Assembly (NCBI GenBank): GCA_027026255.1
Contig: JALVOT010000014.1
Location: forward strand, 248,586-312,585
DNA from: Caldifarciminota bacterium
GTDB lineage: Bacteria; Hydrothermota; Tepidihabitantia; SM23-42
DNA length: 64,000 bases
Reading direction: 5' to 3'
Below the pieces are notes generated by a model, which ran no database searches, was not told the DNA's origin, and saw only the letters and a list, made by a program, of their open reading frames with translations. The position numbers and the translations under genes are program-made. Positions within the stretch are counted from its first letter, which is position 1. Every line of letters begins with the position of its first letter. This document shows, piece after piece, positions 55,930 to 64,000 of the stretch.

Positions 55930-56534
55930 CTTACGAAACCTCCCAGGATTTCCGGCTTTACCCTTCTCAAAAAACCGACCACGAATGCAGTAATAATTCC
56001 TTCAATGATCATCACCGGAATATGGGCGGCAACGATAAATTTTGCAACACTCAGGAATGGTTTACCCGTAAACACCAGGGCGAGTGCAACCAGAAGACTG
56101 GCTATCAATACAGCAAGGAATCCGGCAAAAAAACCGGCAAATACCGCAATATTTTTATGAGGATTGCGCACCGGTTTTGCGAACAGATAATACATTAATA
56201 CTGCCGGCAATGCCATATTCAATGTATTTATGCCGAGGGTAGTGATACCGCCAAACTGAAAGATTAACGCCTGTAAAAAGAGTGCAACAAGCAGGGCGGG
56301 AAATGATGCCCAGCCGAGAATAATACCGATAAGACCATTCAATAAAAGATGAATACTTATTGGGCCTAAAGGAATATGAATCAAAGAGGCGACAAAAAAT
56401 GTTGAAGACATTACTGCAACCCGTGGGGTATTGTGGTAATCAATTTTTTTCAAACCGATTACACAACCGGCCGCCGTGCCTGCTGCTCCGGTCAGAAGAA
56501 CCGGACCGGCAAGCACACCTTCGGCGATATGCAT
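55926..56534 (-). CDS. nikM: Nickel/cobalt ECF transporter substrate-binding membrane protein (NikM/CbiM)
   Basis: This 202-aa protein begins MHIAEG, the invariant N-terminus whose Met1 amine and His2 bind the metal in NikM/CbiM, and has seven hydrophobic segments including FGGITTLGINTLNMALPA. The substrate is Ni(II) or Co(II). Companions NikK and NikL and the NikR-like operator before the operon favour nickel. The start overlaps nikK by one base. Confidence 0.92.
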   Translation of the reverse strand: MHIAEGVLAGPVLLTGAAGTAAGCVIGLKKIDYHNTPRVAVMSSTFFVASLIHIPLGPISIHLLLNGLIGIILGWASFPALLVALFLQALIFQFGGITTLGINTLNMALPAVLMYYLFAKPVRNPHKNIAVFAGFFAGFLAVLIASLLVALALVFTGKPFLSVAKFIVAAHIPVMIIEGIITAFVVGFLRRVKPEILGGFVR

Positions 56535-57316
56535 TACTGCATCTCCATATTCCGGGCATACACCCAGATAAGGGCGCCGAGTTCCACCGGGTAGTATTTA
56601 CCATCTTTCTTATTCAAAAGTTTCTCCCTGGCAGTAGTGAGGGCAGCAAATCCCCACCAGCCCGGAGCCGGTATCGCATAGGAAAAAACACCATTGGCAT
56701 CAGTCTTGATTACCTGGGTGATATATGCTCCAGCCGGCGCCTTATATTTCTTTTCTTTATTGTAGTATTCAACTTCAACATCGATAAAGGGTGCAGGTTT
56801 TCCATTCACCAGAACAAGTCCCTGAAAAAGGTTCCCTGTATAAATACCATAGGGTCGGGTTAAAGGAACAACCTCAGCCCTCAGTCCGATTTTACTGTCC
56901 CAGCCTTTTTCCAGACCAAATCCGTTCACAACAACCTTTGTATAATGGAGAATAAATTTCTCTTCTGAAGGTTCCCAATAAGGCATCGGTTCCACATAGA
57001 ACAGATAATCACCCGGCTTTTTTAATAAATAATCTGCAGTCCAGGCGGTTTGATCATCAATCGTAGACTTCTTCAATGTGCTTAAAAGATTTTCTCTGGT
57101 TTCCCCGGCAATCATTACACCAAACCGCCTGGGTTTTACCATATTCATTATATCGCCTTCAAAGGGATGGCAAAAGATAAGTTTCAGATTAATCAAGGCA
57201 GATTGAGGATTTTCGACGATATCGGTCTGAGGAAGGAGCATCTGGAAATGCGCCCTCAGCGGTAGTGCAACAAAAATGACTGCCAGGATAATAAAAATTA
57301 TTTTTTTGTTAAACAT
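56534..57316 (-). CDS. nikK: DUF4198-type periplasmic protein NikK-like
   Basis: This 260-aa exported protein has a signal peptide ([22 protein letters not shown]) followed immediately by His (AHFQMLLP), which could bind metal, and a C-terminal Ig-like domain ending with [17 protein letters not shown], typical of DUF4198. NikK accompanies NikMLQO and is thought to aid metal delivery. I start at ATG 57316, which has an AAAGGAG site; 57337 has none. Confidence 0.8.
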   Translation of the reverse strand: MFNKKIIFIILAVIFVALPLRAHFQMLLPQTDIVENPQSALINLKLIFCHPFEGDIMNMVKPRRFGVMIAGETRENLLSTLKKSTIDDQTAWTADYLLKKPGDYLFYVEPMPYWEPSEEKFILHYTKVVVNGFGLEKGWDSKIGLRAEVVPLTRPYGIYTGNLFQGLVLVNGKPAPFIDVEVEYYNKEKKYKAPAGAYITQVIKTDANGVFSYAIPAPGWWGFAALTTAREKLLNKKDGKYYPVELGALIWVYARNMEMQ

Positions 57317-57326
57317 CCTTGCTCCT

Positions 57327-57962
57327 TTAAAATTCATAACTTATTCCCGCAGTTGCAGAATTAAATAGTCCATCATTTATACTGCCGGAAATGGCTGCAT
57401 CAATCGCCAGACCATTGAGAAGTTCGTAATTGAAGCCGCCGAGCCAGGTTTGAAAACCATCCTTATCTCCGGTGGTCTCCAGACCTAATGTGGACTTCTC
57501 AAGATGATACAATAAGGCAAAGCCGAATGCAATTGAACCACCTTCTTCTTTTATCCCGGTGGCGTCATAGCCGAGATTTATATCCATTTCAGCCGAGCCG
57601 AATGATTTTGTTATAATACCATTGAGGCTATATGATGTGAGTCCGGGTGTTACATTCACCGATGTTGCAATGAAATCCGGTATGAGGGTGAATTTGAACC
57701 CCATCTCAATTTCACCGAACCGCTCCTGGGCAGCCGGTGTAATATCAAATCCAAATCCCACACCGAAATCCATCCTTTCGGTAATACCATGCTTGAAATC
57801 GATACCGAATGCCGCCTGGTCACTCCAGAAATCACAGCCGATCTCAAATTCATACTCACCGGCATAAACCGTGCCCGCATCATCGACATTAAACGGCCTT
57901 GCACCATAAAGCCCCAGGCCGAAAATAAACAAAACCAACATAAGGTATTGCGGACCTTTCAT
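57327..57962 (-). CDS. Outer membrane beta-barrel protein of the nickel operon
   Basis: This 211-aa protein has a signal peptide followed by [22 protein letters not shown] and many alternating strands, ending in an aromatic residue (TAGISYEF) as outer membrane barrels do. It resembles proteins annotated as putative phenol-degradation outer membrane transporters. As first gene of the nickel/cobalt operon it may form the outer-membrane entry route for the metal; that is inference. An AAAGGAGGC site precedes the ATG. Confidence 0.78.
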   Translation of the reverse strand: MKGPQYLMLVLFIFGLGLYGARPFNVDDAGTVYAGEYEFEIGCDFWSDQAAFGIDFKHGITERMDFGVGFGFDITPAAQERFGEIEMGFKFTLIPDFIATSVNVTPGLTSYSLNGIITKSFGSAEMDINLGYDATGIKEEGGSIAFGFALLYHLEKSTLGLETTGDKDGFQTWLGGFNYELLNGLAIDAAISGSINDGLFNSATAGISYEF

Positions 57963-57975
57963 TATGCCTCCTTTC

Positions 57976-58030
57976 GTGTTACTTTTTTAAAAATCATAAC
58001 ACATTATAAATAAAAAACAGAAAATGTCAA
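57976..58030 (-). promoter_or_regulatory. Nickel operon promoter with NikR-like operator
   Basis: On the - strand, -35 TTGACA (58025-58030), a 16-nt spacer and -10 TATAAT (58003-58008). Directly downstream is an inverted repeat, GTGTTAC-N13-ATAACAC on the + strand (57976-58002), covering the transcription start. From memory, NikR sites in several bacteria and archaea follow GTGTTAC-N13/14-GTAACAC, so this differs at one base. Repression of nickel uptake when nickel is plentiful would fit. Confidence 0.65.
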
Positions 58031-58059
58031 GGAAAATGTCTGGTTTATTTAGTTTATCT

Positions 58060-58215
58060 GGTTAGCACCAAGAACGCAAAACATCCGCAAAACCGAAAGA
58101 AGATATTCACATCAATTACCACCTTTTTCTTCTTGCCCACTTAACCGCCTCTTCAGCAACCTTTCCTGGAAGTTTTCTTCTTTTAATTACAGAAATCGCC
58201 CTTTTGTAGATTGAT
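58060..58215 (-). pseudogene. Remnant of a VapBC-like toxin-antitoxin pair
   Basis: On the - strand the 3' end of an antitoxin-like frame reads KRAISVIKRRKLPGKVAEEA and ends KRW* at 58116. An in-frame stop lies a few codons upstream of this fragment. Overlapping its end in another frame is KKVVIDVNIFFR, a typical PIN-toxin start without a proper ATG, which breaks down within 15 codons. Both parts are decayed. The rest of 58031-58407 shows no gene; it also holds the ilvE promoter. Confidence 0.4.
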
Positions 58216-58360
58216 TTTTAATCAGGCGGCTCAAGCAGTTTTTTTTTGTATTAATAAATCAATCAGAGTTTTTATTCCCCTGAATAACAAACAAAGCAAG
58301 CCAGAAAAAAATTTGCATAAAAGAATAAGCAAAGGTTGAAAAATAATTTTTAAAGGATTC

Positions 58361-58388
58361 TTGACTTTCGGTAAAAAATAATTATAGT
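58361..58388 (+). promoter_or_regulatory. ilvE promoter
   Basis: -35 TTGACT (58361-58366), a 16-nt spacer and -10 TATAGT (58383-58388), followed by an AAGGAGG ribosome-binding site before the ATG at 58408. Confidence 0.65.
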
Positions 58389-58407
58389 TAGAATAAGGAG
58401 GCTCAAT

Positions 58408-59331
58408 ATGGCAATGGCTGAGACTAAATACATCTGGATGGACGGCAATTTTATTGAATGGGATCAAGCAAAAATTCATATCTGTTCCCATGTAATCCAC
58501 TATGGGACAGGTGTATTTGAAGGACTCAGGTGTTATGATACACCAAAGGGTTCGGTCATTTTCAGATTAAATGACCATACTGAAAGACTTTTTAATTCGG
58601 CGAAAATTTATAGAATGGAAATCCCCTATACCCGGGATGAGATTAATCAGGTTGTGATAGAACTGATCAGGAAAAACGGTTTGAAATCTGCATATATCAG
58701 GCCGATCGCATACCGCGGTTATGGAGAATTGGGTGTTAATCCGTTTCCCTGCCCGGTCTGTGTAGCAATTGCGACACTCCAATGGGGTAAATATCTTGGC
58801 GATGAGGCATTGGAAACCGGGGTTGATGTGTTGGTCTCTTCCTGGAACCGAATGGCGCCCAATACATTCCCGGCAATGGCCAAGTGTTGTGCCAATTATA
58901 TGAATTCCCAATTAATCAAGATGGAGGCAATCACCTATGGTTTTACCGAAGGCATTGCACTTGATAATACCGGTTATGTAAGTGAGGGTTCAGGAGAAAA
59001 TCTCTTTGCAATTAAAAATGGAATTATCTATACACCACCATTACATGCAAGTATCCTGCCCGGAATAACCAGGGATACGATAATGAAGATTGCCCGGGAA
59101 ATGAAGTTTAAAGTTATTGAAGAGAAATTGACCAGAGAATTCCTTTATATTTCAGATGAAGTCTTCTTTACAGGCTCGGCTGCCGAGGTTACCCCAATCC
59201 GTTCCATAGATAAAATTACGATTGGTGCGGGTAAAGCCGGACCAATTACAAAAATGCTGCAGACAAGATTCTTCGATATCGTAGAAGGACGAACTGAAGA
59301 TAAATATAACTGGCTTACCCATATTGATTAG
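58408..59331 (+). CDS. ilvE: Branched-chain amino acid aminotransferase
   Basis: This 307-aa fold-type IV PLP enzyme has the PLP lysine at Lys159 in FPAMAKCCANYMNSQLI, the HYGTGVFEGLR start region, YVSEGSGENLF and a C-terminal FFTGSAAEVTPI, all as in IlvE. It exchanges the amino group between glutamate and branched-chain 2-oxoacids in the last step of Leu, Ile and Val synthesis. No other ilv or leu genes lie nearby. It starts the + strand group ilvE-rpiB-metallo-hydrolase. Confidence 0.95.
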   Translation: MAMAETKYIWMDGNFIEWDQAKIHICSHVIHYGTGVFEGLRCYDTPKGSVIFRLNDHTERLFNSAKIYRMEIPYTRDEINQVVIELIRKNGLKSAYIRPIAYRGYGELGVNPFPCPVCVAIATLQWGKYLGDEALETGVDVLVSSWNRMAPNTFPAMAKCCANYMNSQLIKMEAITYGFTEGIALDNTGYVSEGSGENLFAIKNGIIYTPPLHASILPGITRDTIMKIAREMKFKVIEEKLTREFLYISDEVFFTGSAAEVTPIRSIDKITIGAGKAGPITKMLQTRFFDIVEGRTEDKYNWLTHID

Positions 59332-59349
59332 CACCCATCTTAAATTATA

Positions 59350-59808
59350 ATGAAGATTGGCATCGGTGCGGACCATCGTGGTTATCAACTGAAGAATAAA
59401 ATAGTCAAATTTTTACAAGAACAAAGAGAGAAGGTTTATAAAGTTTATGATTACGGTTCATTCTCTTCGGAGAGTATTGATTATCCTGATATCGCTTTTC
59501 GGGTTGCCGAAGATGTAGCAAGACGAAGGCTGAAATTCGGAATTCTCCTCTGCTTTTCCGGTCAAGGAATGGTCATCACCGCCAACAAAGTAAAGGGAAT
59601 CAGGGCGGCATTATGCCCAAAACCAGTGTTTGCCCGACTTGCCCGTGCTCATAACAATGCCAATATCCTGGTGCTGCCCGCAGGCTTTGTCAAATTTAAC
59701 AAAGAACTTAAAAAAACAATCACGGTTTTCCTCAACACCGATTTTGAAGGTGGCCGTCATAAGCGGCGGATAAATAAGATAAAAAAATATGAAAGACAAT
59801 CATCATAA
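59350..59808 (+). CDS. rpiB: Ribose-5-phosphate isomerase B
   Basis: This 152-aa RpiB/LacAB-family protein has IGADHRGYQLK (Asp8, His9), the catalytic Cys68 in GILLCFSGQGM and an ARAHNNANIL region with the second catalytic His. The usual GTGIGM loop reads FSGQGM, a modest deviation. It interconverts ribose 5-phosphate and ribulose 5-phosphate. It begins 18 nt after ilvE with no strong ribosome-binding site. Confidence 0.9.
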   Translation: MKIGIGADHRGYQLKNKIVKFLQEQREKVYKVYDYGSFSSESIDYPDIAFRVAEDVARRRLKFGILLCFSGQGMVITANKVKGIRAALCPKPVFARLARAHNNANILVLPAGFVKFNKELKKTITVFLNTDFEGGRHKRRINKIKKYERQSS

Positions 59809-59829
59809 ACCTATCCTGTATTTTCAACA

Positions 59830-60696
59830 ATGAAGATTCTCCCAATTGCCTTTGATTCCTTTGGGGTGCGGAGTATGGCAACCTATCTGGAAACCGAGGA
59901 TATTCGGGTCTTTATCGACCCCGGGGTATCCATATCTCCAGACCGTTATTCCCTTCCCCCGCACAGAATAGAGATTGACCGACACCATGAAAAATGGGAA
60001 GCGATTAAAAAATGGGCAAAGGGGTGCGAAATTATCATTGTCACCCATTATCATTATGACCATCATAATCCCGATTATCCCGAACTTTATAAAGATAAGA
60101 AGGTCTTTCTAAAACATCCCCGGGAATTTATCAATCAAAGCCAGAAAGAACGCGCCGAACTATTCTTGAGTAAGATTGAACCCTTAGCCAAAAATATAAC
60201 ATTCTGTGACGGCAAAAATTTCACATTTGGAAGAACAAAGATTGAATTCTCTAAACCGGTATTCCACGGAATTTCCGCCCAGCTCGGCTATGTCGTTGAA
60301 GTCTTTATTGAAGAACAGGAACGATTCATCTTTACATCCGATGTTGAAGGTCCCCTGAACGAAGATGCAGTGAATTTTATACTTGAGAAATCACCACAGA
60401 CCCTGATAGTTGATGGCCCGGCAACATATCTACTGGGTTCTCACTATAAAAACTCCGACATTGAAAAGGCAATCAATAATTTACAACGGATAACCGAAAA
60501 AACTGAACTCAGACATTTGATTATCGACCACCATCTTTTAAGGGATATCAACTGGAATGAATACATACAAAACCTGAATACAAAGAAAAATTCCAGAACC
60601 ACAATATACACCGCAGCCCATTATAGCGGCAAAAAAGAGGAGTTACTTGAAGCGGAGCGAAAAGATATGTTTCAAGCAGCCGGGTTTAAAAAGTGA
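59830..60696 (+). CDS. Metallo-beta-lactamase fold hydrolase (UPF0282-like)
   Basis: This 288-aa MBL-fold protein has the zinc motif THYHYDHHNPD, an FTSDVEGPL later metal-binding aspartate and a C-terminal LIIDHHLLRD. The overall sequence resembles UPF0282 proteins, found mainly in archaea and some thermophilic bacteria. No reaction is known. It starts 21 nt after rpiB; the 150-nt gap after it contains three DnaA boxes. Confidence 0.85.
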   Translation: MKILPIAFDSFGVRSMATYLETEDIRVFIDPGVSISPDRYSLPPHRIEIDRHHEKWEAIKKWAKGCEIIIVTHYHYDHHNPDYPELYKDKKVFLKHPREFINQSQKERAELFLSKIEPLAKNITFCDGKNFTFGRTKIEFSKPVFHGISAQLGYVVEVFIEEQERFIFTSDVEGPLNEDAVNFILEKSPQTLIVDGPATYLLGSHYKNSDIEKAINNLQRITEKTELRHLIIDHHLLRDINWNEYIQNLNTKKNSRTTIYTAAHYSGKKEELLEAERKDMFQAAGFKK

Positions 60697-60699
60697 AAA

Positions 60700-60796
60700 T
60701 GTGGATAAATTGGGAAAACCTGTGGATAACTTTATCTCCATTAAATTTAAAGACTTTTTGAGCATAATTGATGCAATACTTTAAAAGTTATCCACA
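60700..60796. promoter_or_regulatory. Cluster of three perfect DnaA boxes
   Basis: The consensus TTATCCACA occurs at 60788-60796 on the + strand, and its complement TGTGGATAA at 60700-60708 and 60721-60729. All lie in the 150-nt AT-rich gap before moxR, with two copies of ATGCAATACT (60771-60780, 60802-60811) around the third box. Three exact 9-mers in so short a space are not expected by chance. It may be a replication origin, part of one, or a DnaA-controlled promoter. Confidence 0.65.
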
Positions 60797-60846
60797 ATTC
60801 TATGCAATACTGGCAATTTCAAATCTGATAAGGAGCAGGCTAAAGA

Positions 60847-61833
60847 ATGAAAAAATCTGATATTAAAGAGCTGCAGAATTTAAAAACGGATTATCAGAAG
60901 ATCCGTAAGGAACTTGCCAAGGTAATTATAGGCCAGGAAGAGGTTATTGAACAGGTCTTAATTTGCCTTTTATGCAATGGCCATTCATTAATCATCGGAG
61001 TTCCTGGACTGGCCAAAACAATGCTGGTCAATACCATCGCCTCAATTATGGATCTTAAATTCAATCGTATTCAGTTCACCCCGGATCTTATGCCCTCAGA
61101 TATTACCGGAACCGAGGTAATTGAAGAAGACCGAATCACAGGAAAAAGAAATTTTAGATTTTTAAAAGGACCAATATTTGCCAATATCATCTTGGCGGAT
61201 GAGATAAATCGTGCTCCACCGAAAACCCAATCTGCCCTGCTCCAGGCAATGCAGGAATATAAGGTCACCTATGGAGGTTTCACATATGAAATCCCGCTGC
61301 CGTTCTTTGTGCTGGCAACCCAGAATCCTATTGAACAGGAAGGAACATATCCATTACCAGAGGCGCAACTGGATCGATTTATGTTCACAATCCTCATTGA
61401 TTATCCCAGTGCCGAAGAAGAAATTGAAATTATCAAAACGACAACCTCAGCATATACTGCACAATTGGAAAAGGTTATTGATGCCCGGCGTCTAATTTCA
61501 TTGCAGGAATTAATCCGCCGGATGCCGGTGGCGGATGATATTATTGAACGGACAATCAAACTGGTAGGACTGACAAGGCCCGGTAATAACGATACACTGG
61601 ATGAAGTCAAACGGTTTGTTGCCTGGGGTGCGGGTCCCCGGGCATCTCAATATATAATCCTTGGTGCCAAGGCACGGGCTGCACTTCTGGGAAAGTATGC
61701 ACCGGATTTTGATGATTTAAGGTTTGTTGCCCACCCGGTACTCAGACATCGGGTAATCACAAACTTTGCAGGTGAGGCCGAAGGGATAAAATCGGACTGG
61801 ATTATTGACCGGGTCTTAGCGGTTATAAAATAG
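60847..61833 (+). CDS. MoxR-family AAA+ ATPase
   Basis: This 328-aa ATPase has Walker A GVPGLAKTM (51-59), Walker B ILADEINR (115-122), the RAPPKTQSALLQAMQE insert and sensor motif ATQNPIEQEGTYPLPEAQLDRF, all typical of MoxR. MoxR proteins act as chaperones, often with DUF58 and VWA proteins, but those genes do not follow here. The ribosome-binding site AAGGAG lies 11 nt before the ATG. A strong terminator follows. Confidence 0.95.
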   Translation: MKKSDIKELQNLKTDYQKIRKELAKVIIGQEEVIEQVLICLLCNGHSLIIGVPGLAKTMLVNTIASIMDLKFNRIQFTPDLMPSDITGTEVIEEDRITGKRNFRFLKGPIFANIILADEINRAPPKTQSALLQAMQEYKVTYGGFTYEIPLPFFVLATQNPIEQEGTYPLPEAQLDRFMFTILIDYPSAEEEIEIIKTTTSAYTAQLEKVIDARRLISLQELIRRMPVADDIIERTIKLVGLTRPGNNDTLDEVKRFVAWGAGPRASQYIILGAKARAALLGKYAPDFDDLRFVAHPVLRHRVITNFAGEAEGIKSDWIIDRVLAVIK

Positions 61834-61895
61834 CAAATCGATTTTATTATTATAAATAACCTGACACTTTGCGAACGGCGCAAAATATCAAAAGT

Positions 61896-61929
61896 TTAAG
61901 GGGGATGGCTTTGTTGCCATCCCCCTTAA
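61896..61929. terminator. Bidirectional terminator hairpin
   Basis: A 14-bp perfect stem TTAAGGGGGATGGC (61896-61909) pairs with 61916-61929 around a 6-nt loop. It lies between the convergent moxR and secreted-protein genes, so it probably ends both transcripts. Confidence 0.88.
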
Positions 61930-61944
61930 TATTTAAGACCTTTC

Positions 61945-63693
61945 TTATTGAACAATGGTCATCGGCTCGGTTACTGTTCTGGTATCCGTTTCCATACGAA
62001 CAAAATAGATACCTGAAGAGAGTCCCTGGTTGTTAACCATAATTGAGTATGTACCTGCAGATTTTTTCTCATTGAGCAGATTCTTCATCAATCGACCGGC
62101 TGCATCATAGATGGAAATTTTGACATTTCCTGCAGCCTTAATTGTGTAAGATAGTTTTGTGATACCGCTCGATGGATTGGGTGACAGACTGACAATACCT
62201 GTATTTGCAGATTCTTTTGTATTCTCACTTATTCCTGTAAACCAGATTGCATCAAACATCAACTTATGCCGGGTTGAATTAGTTACATCTTCCCAGCAGA
62301 CAAAGGCCATTGTGTCAAGAACAGCAGTTGCCGGATAAGTCTGATCGGAAATATTTCCACCATCACTCACTGCCTTGGAAAATGACCAGGCTGCACCATT
62401 AAAATTATTATAGTGTGCCGCTTTATACCGAATATCATCATGATCACCTTTGAAGAATGCGTGATAACTATTGGGGGTATCATCAACAGAAAGAGAAGTC
62501 AGCAGGTTATAGCGACCACCAGAATAGAGTGTATCATGTCCCCAGCTCTTACCACTATTATAGGTGTAGTAATTACACAGGTCTTCCGCATCAGGGCCTA
62601 CTGTATCGCGCCTTGCAAAAATGATTGTAGCCGACGGCATTGTGCCATGCGTCATCTTAAGAACAGGTCTATGATCTAAGTGATTAGGCGGAGAACCAAA
62701 ATGCACAATGTTCAGCCAATCTCCACTTGCACCATAGCGACGGTTTCTACGAAAACGAATTCTATAGTATGGAGTTCCCGTCGTCTGCCTGTATGTCCAG
62801 GCAACACCTATTGCAAACGAATCAGATGCATTATGCCAGCCAAAGGCGATACTCGGAGCATAATAATCCCAGTGCGCATCACCTGACCCGATAATCTGCC
62901 TCAGAGTCCAGGTCTTACCAAAATCTATAGACCTTATGAATCCTATACTGTCGCCGCTTTCAAAGGCACAATAAAGATAAGCACCGTTGGGATACTGGAT
63001 ATCATCGGCGTCAAGGCTGGGGTTATCTTCATTAACACCACTTGCATTTGTGACCGGGAAAACATCCCAGTTTGCAGAGGAGAACGGATGGCGCAGAACC
63101 CAAATATCATTTTCATAAGGGCTTGAAGTTTGCCTTCCATTAAAGGCTAAAACCAGATAAGAAGAATCATTCTGCTCAACAATTTTCAACGCCGGGTTTA
63201 GGCAATTACGCCCGCCCCAGAGTATTCTCCTATAGCGTGTCCAGGTTTTACCATTCCGGGAATACCAGATATATATCTGGTAATGTGAGCTTGATAGAGA
63301 TTCCCGGGCTGCAGCCAAAAAGATAACGCCGTCACTTCTTGTATCCATTGAGAATGCCTGATAATTCCAGGCCGAATCAACAACAACATCATCGCCCCAG
63401 AGTATGGTTGAACCGTCGTCGCCCGATTTTACTGGTTCCGGACCATTCCCTATTACCTGAGGACCATTCTCTGATTTTACCGCTGGATTTAATGCTTCAT
63501 ACTGCTTTAGTAAACGCTGAAAAAGAGCAAAATCACCCTGGGCCTTGGCCCGATCCATCTTCTTCAGAATGGTCAATACCTGCTGATTTATCGGCTTGAT
63601 TATCACTTTTTGGTCGGCCTGTTGATCCAATGCAGTGCCCGCATATGCCAACACCGCAATCAGAATCATCAAGAATAATGATATTTTCTTCAT
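61945..63693 (-). CDS. Secreted BNR/sialidase-like repeat protein with C-terminal sorting-type domain
   Basis: This 582-aa protein has a signal peptide (MKKISLFLMILIAVLAYAGT). A central region of beta-propeller-like repeats contains Asp-box-like turns (WYSRNGKTWTRYR, IDFGKTWTLRQI, YNSGKSWGHDT), as in sialidases and exo-alpha repeats. A C-terminal domain of about 80 residues starts SLSPNPSSGITKLSY and ends GIYFVRMET with a short tail. That end resembles type IX secretion sorting or FlgD-like domains common in FCB bacteria. Enzymatic activity is not evident. It is likely on the surface or released. Confidence 0.85.
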   Translation of the reverse strand: MKKISLFLMILIAVLAYAGTALDQQADQKVIIKPINQQVLTILKKMDRAKAQGDFALFQRLLKQYEALNPAVKSENGPQVIGNGPEPVKSGDDGSTILWGDDVVVDSAWNYQAFSMDTRSDGVIFLAAARESLSSSHYQIYIWYSRNGKTWTRYRRILWGGRNCLNPALKIVEQNDSSYLVLAFNGRQTSSPYENDIWVLRHPFSSANWDVFPVTNASGVNEDNPSLDADDIQYPNGAYLYCAFESGDSIGFIRSIDFGKTWTLRQIIGSGDAHWDYYAPSIAFGWHNASDSFAIGVAWTYRQTTGTPYYRIRFRRNRRYGASGDWLNIVHFGSPPNHLDHRPVLKMTHGTMPSATIIFARRDTVGPDAEDLCNYYTYNSGKSWGHDTLYSGGRYNLLTSLSVDDTPNSYHAFFKGDHDDIRYKAAHYNNFNGAAWSFSKAVSDGGNISDQTYPATAVLDTMAFVCWEDVTNSTRHKLMFDAIWFTGISENTKESANTGIVSLSPNPSSGITKLSYTIKAAGNVKISIYDAAGRLMKNLLNEKKSAGTYSIMVNNQGLSSGIYFVRMETDTRTVTEPMTIVQ

Positions 63694-63802
63694 TTTTTTC
63701 TCCTTTCAATAATTATTTTTACTTTTTCTTAAAACCATCAACCCATTCCTTTTTTTGTTGACTGCACCTCCTTTCTTTATTAGTACCTCCTAATCAATAT
63801 TA

Positions 63803-63830
63803 ATTATACCCAGCATTTATAGTTTGTCAA
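63803..63830 (-). promoter_or_regulatory. Promoter of the secreted protein gene
   Basis: On the - strand, a perfect TTGACA (63825-63830), a 16-nt spacer and TATAAT (63803-63808). The leader is about 100 nt and contains two AGGAGGT sequences upstream of the real ribosome-binding site GGAG before ATG 63693. Confidence 0.7.
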
Positions 63831-63853
63831 GAAGTATTTGCAGTAAATTTAAA

Positions 63854-64000
63854 TCACTTAAATACCTGAAAACTGTAATGTGCACACACATCCTTACCAC
63901 CTTTCCAGAAAGAGCTACTACTGAGATTATCTAAAATTACCGGTGGAAATAAGGCAATGTCTCGATTAAGTTCGGGCATCACCTCTTTAGCATACTCAAT
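63854..64000 (-). CDS. C-terminal fragment of an unidentified protein (3' end only)
   Basis: The frame read on the - strand from the window edge is open for 48 codons and stops at TGA 63854-63856. The fragment contains MPELNRDIALFPPVIL and ends HYSFQVFK. It is too short to assign. Codon use looks normal, and its stop lies about 24 nt before the -35 box of the next gene. Confidence 0.55.
   Translation of the reverse strand: MEYAKEVMPELNRDIALFPPVILDNLSSSSFWKGGKDVCAHYSFQVFK

Noticed and set aside
57963..58002. Cobalamin or metal riboswitch before the nickel operon
   Set aside because: The leader is only about 35 nt and is filled by the inverted repeat; there is no room for a riboswitch.
58231..58500. 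89-codon frame on the - strand overlapping the ilvE start
   Set aside because: It covers the ilvE promoter and 5' end, and the translation has no recognisable domain.
59343..59350. TATAAT overlapping the rpiB start codon
   Set aside because: No -35 box lies at the right distance, and the hexamer runs into the ATG; rpiB is probably read from the ilvE promoter.

Overview
The window looks like a chromosomal segment of a strictly anaerobic, probably thermophilic bacterium with an outer membrane. Signs of anaerobiosis are a ferredoxin-dependent 2-oxoacid oxidoreductase, superoxide reductase with desulforedoxin, and rubrerythrins. Signs of a diderm envelope are a Wza-like exporter, an OmpA-family protein, a beta-barrel and a secreted protein with a C-terminal sorting-like domain. 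A two-domain protein disulfide oxidoreductase fits a hot habitat. The mix, including the FCB-like C-terminal domain and archaeal-type relatives, suggests an uncultured lineage of the WOR-3/Stahlbacteria or wider FCB kind. That placement is inference.

Bases 1-17566 are one long run of + strand genes with short gaps and overlaps: korDABC, four ferritin-superfamily proteins, TusA and DsrE sulfur carriers, an IscS homologue without the PLP lysine, an IscU fused to a degenerate thioredoxin-reductase-like domain, a fifth ferritin-like protein, CopA, a YHS protein, Hsp20, NAD salvage (pncA, pncB), desulforedoxin, superoxide reductase, rubrerythrin, a VOC protein, a nitroreductase, a DUF255 protein and a disulfide oxidoreductase. 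Together they look like an iron/sulfur/oxygen-defence island coupled to ferredoxin metabolism.

A REP-associated transposase (17667-18317) bracketed by two pairs of one palindrome separates this from an exopolysaccharide locus on the - strand (about 43.4 to 18.4 kb). The locus has two transcription units. Each starts with an almost identical TTGACA-16-TATAAT promoter followed about 90 nt later by a hairpin and an ops/JUMPstart-like GGCGGTAGC element, the RfaH recruitment signal. The first unit carries a small peptide gene, an OmpA/YjbH-like protein, wza and wzc. The second carries a methyltransferase, Wzx, Wzy, glycosyltransferases, an epimerase, a radical SAM protein, a CapK-like ligase, a bi-domain dehydrogenase, an ArsR-type regulator, a VpsJ-like protein and a WecG/TagA glycosyltransferase. 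Its 23-37 kb part is clearly more AT-rich than its surroundings.

From 43.5 kb on come housekeeping genes: an M50 protease, mnmG, valS with two small membrane proteins and hutH, and ligA with comFB. A six-gene nickel/cobalt ECF transporter operon (beta-barrel, nikK, M, L, Q, O) follows, with a NikR-like operator. Then come ilvE, rpiB, a metallo-hydrolase and moxR, with three perfect DnaA boxes in front of moxR, and a secreted protein. The mnmG, valS, ligA and wza promoters sit 5-7 nt before the start codon, which suggests leaderless transcripts.
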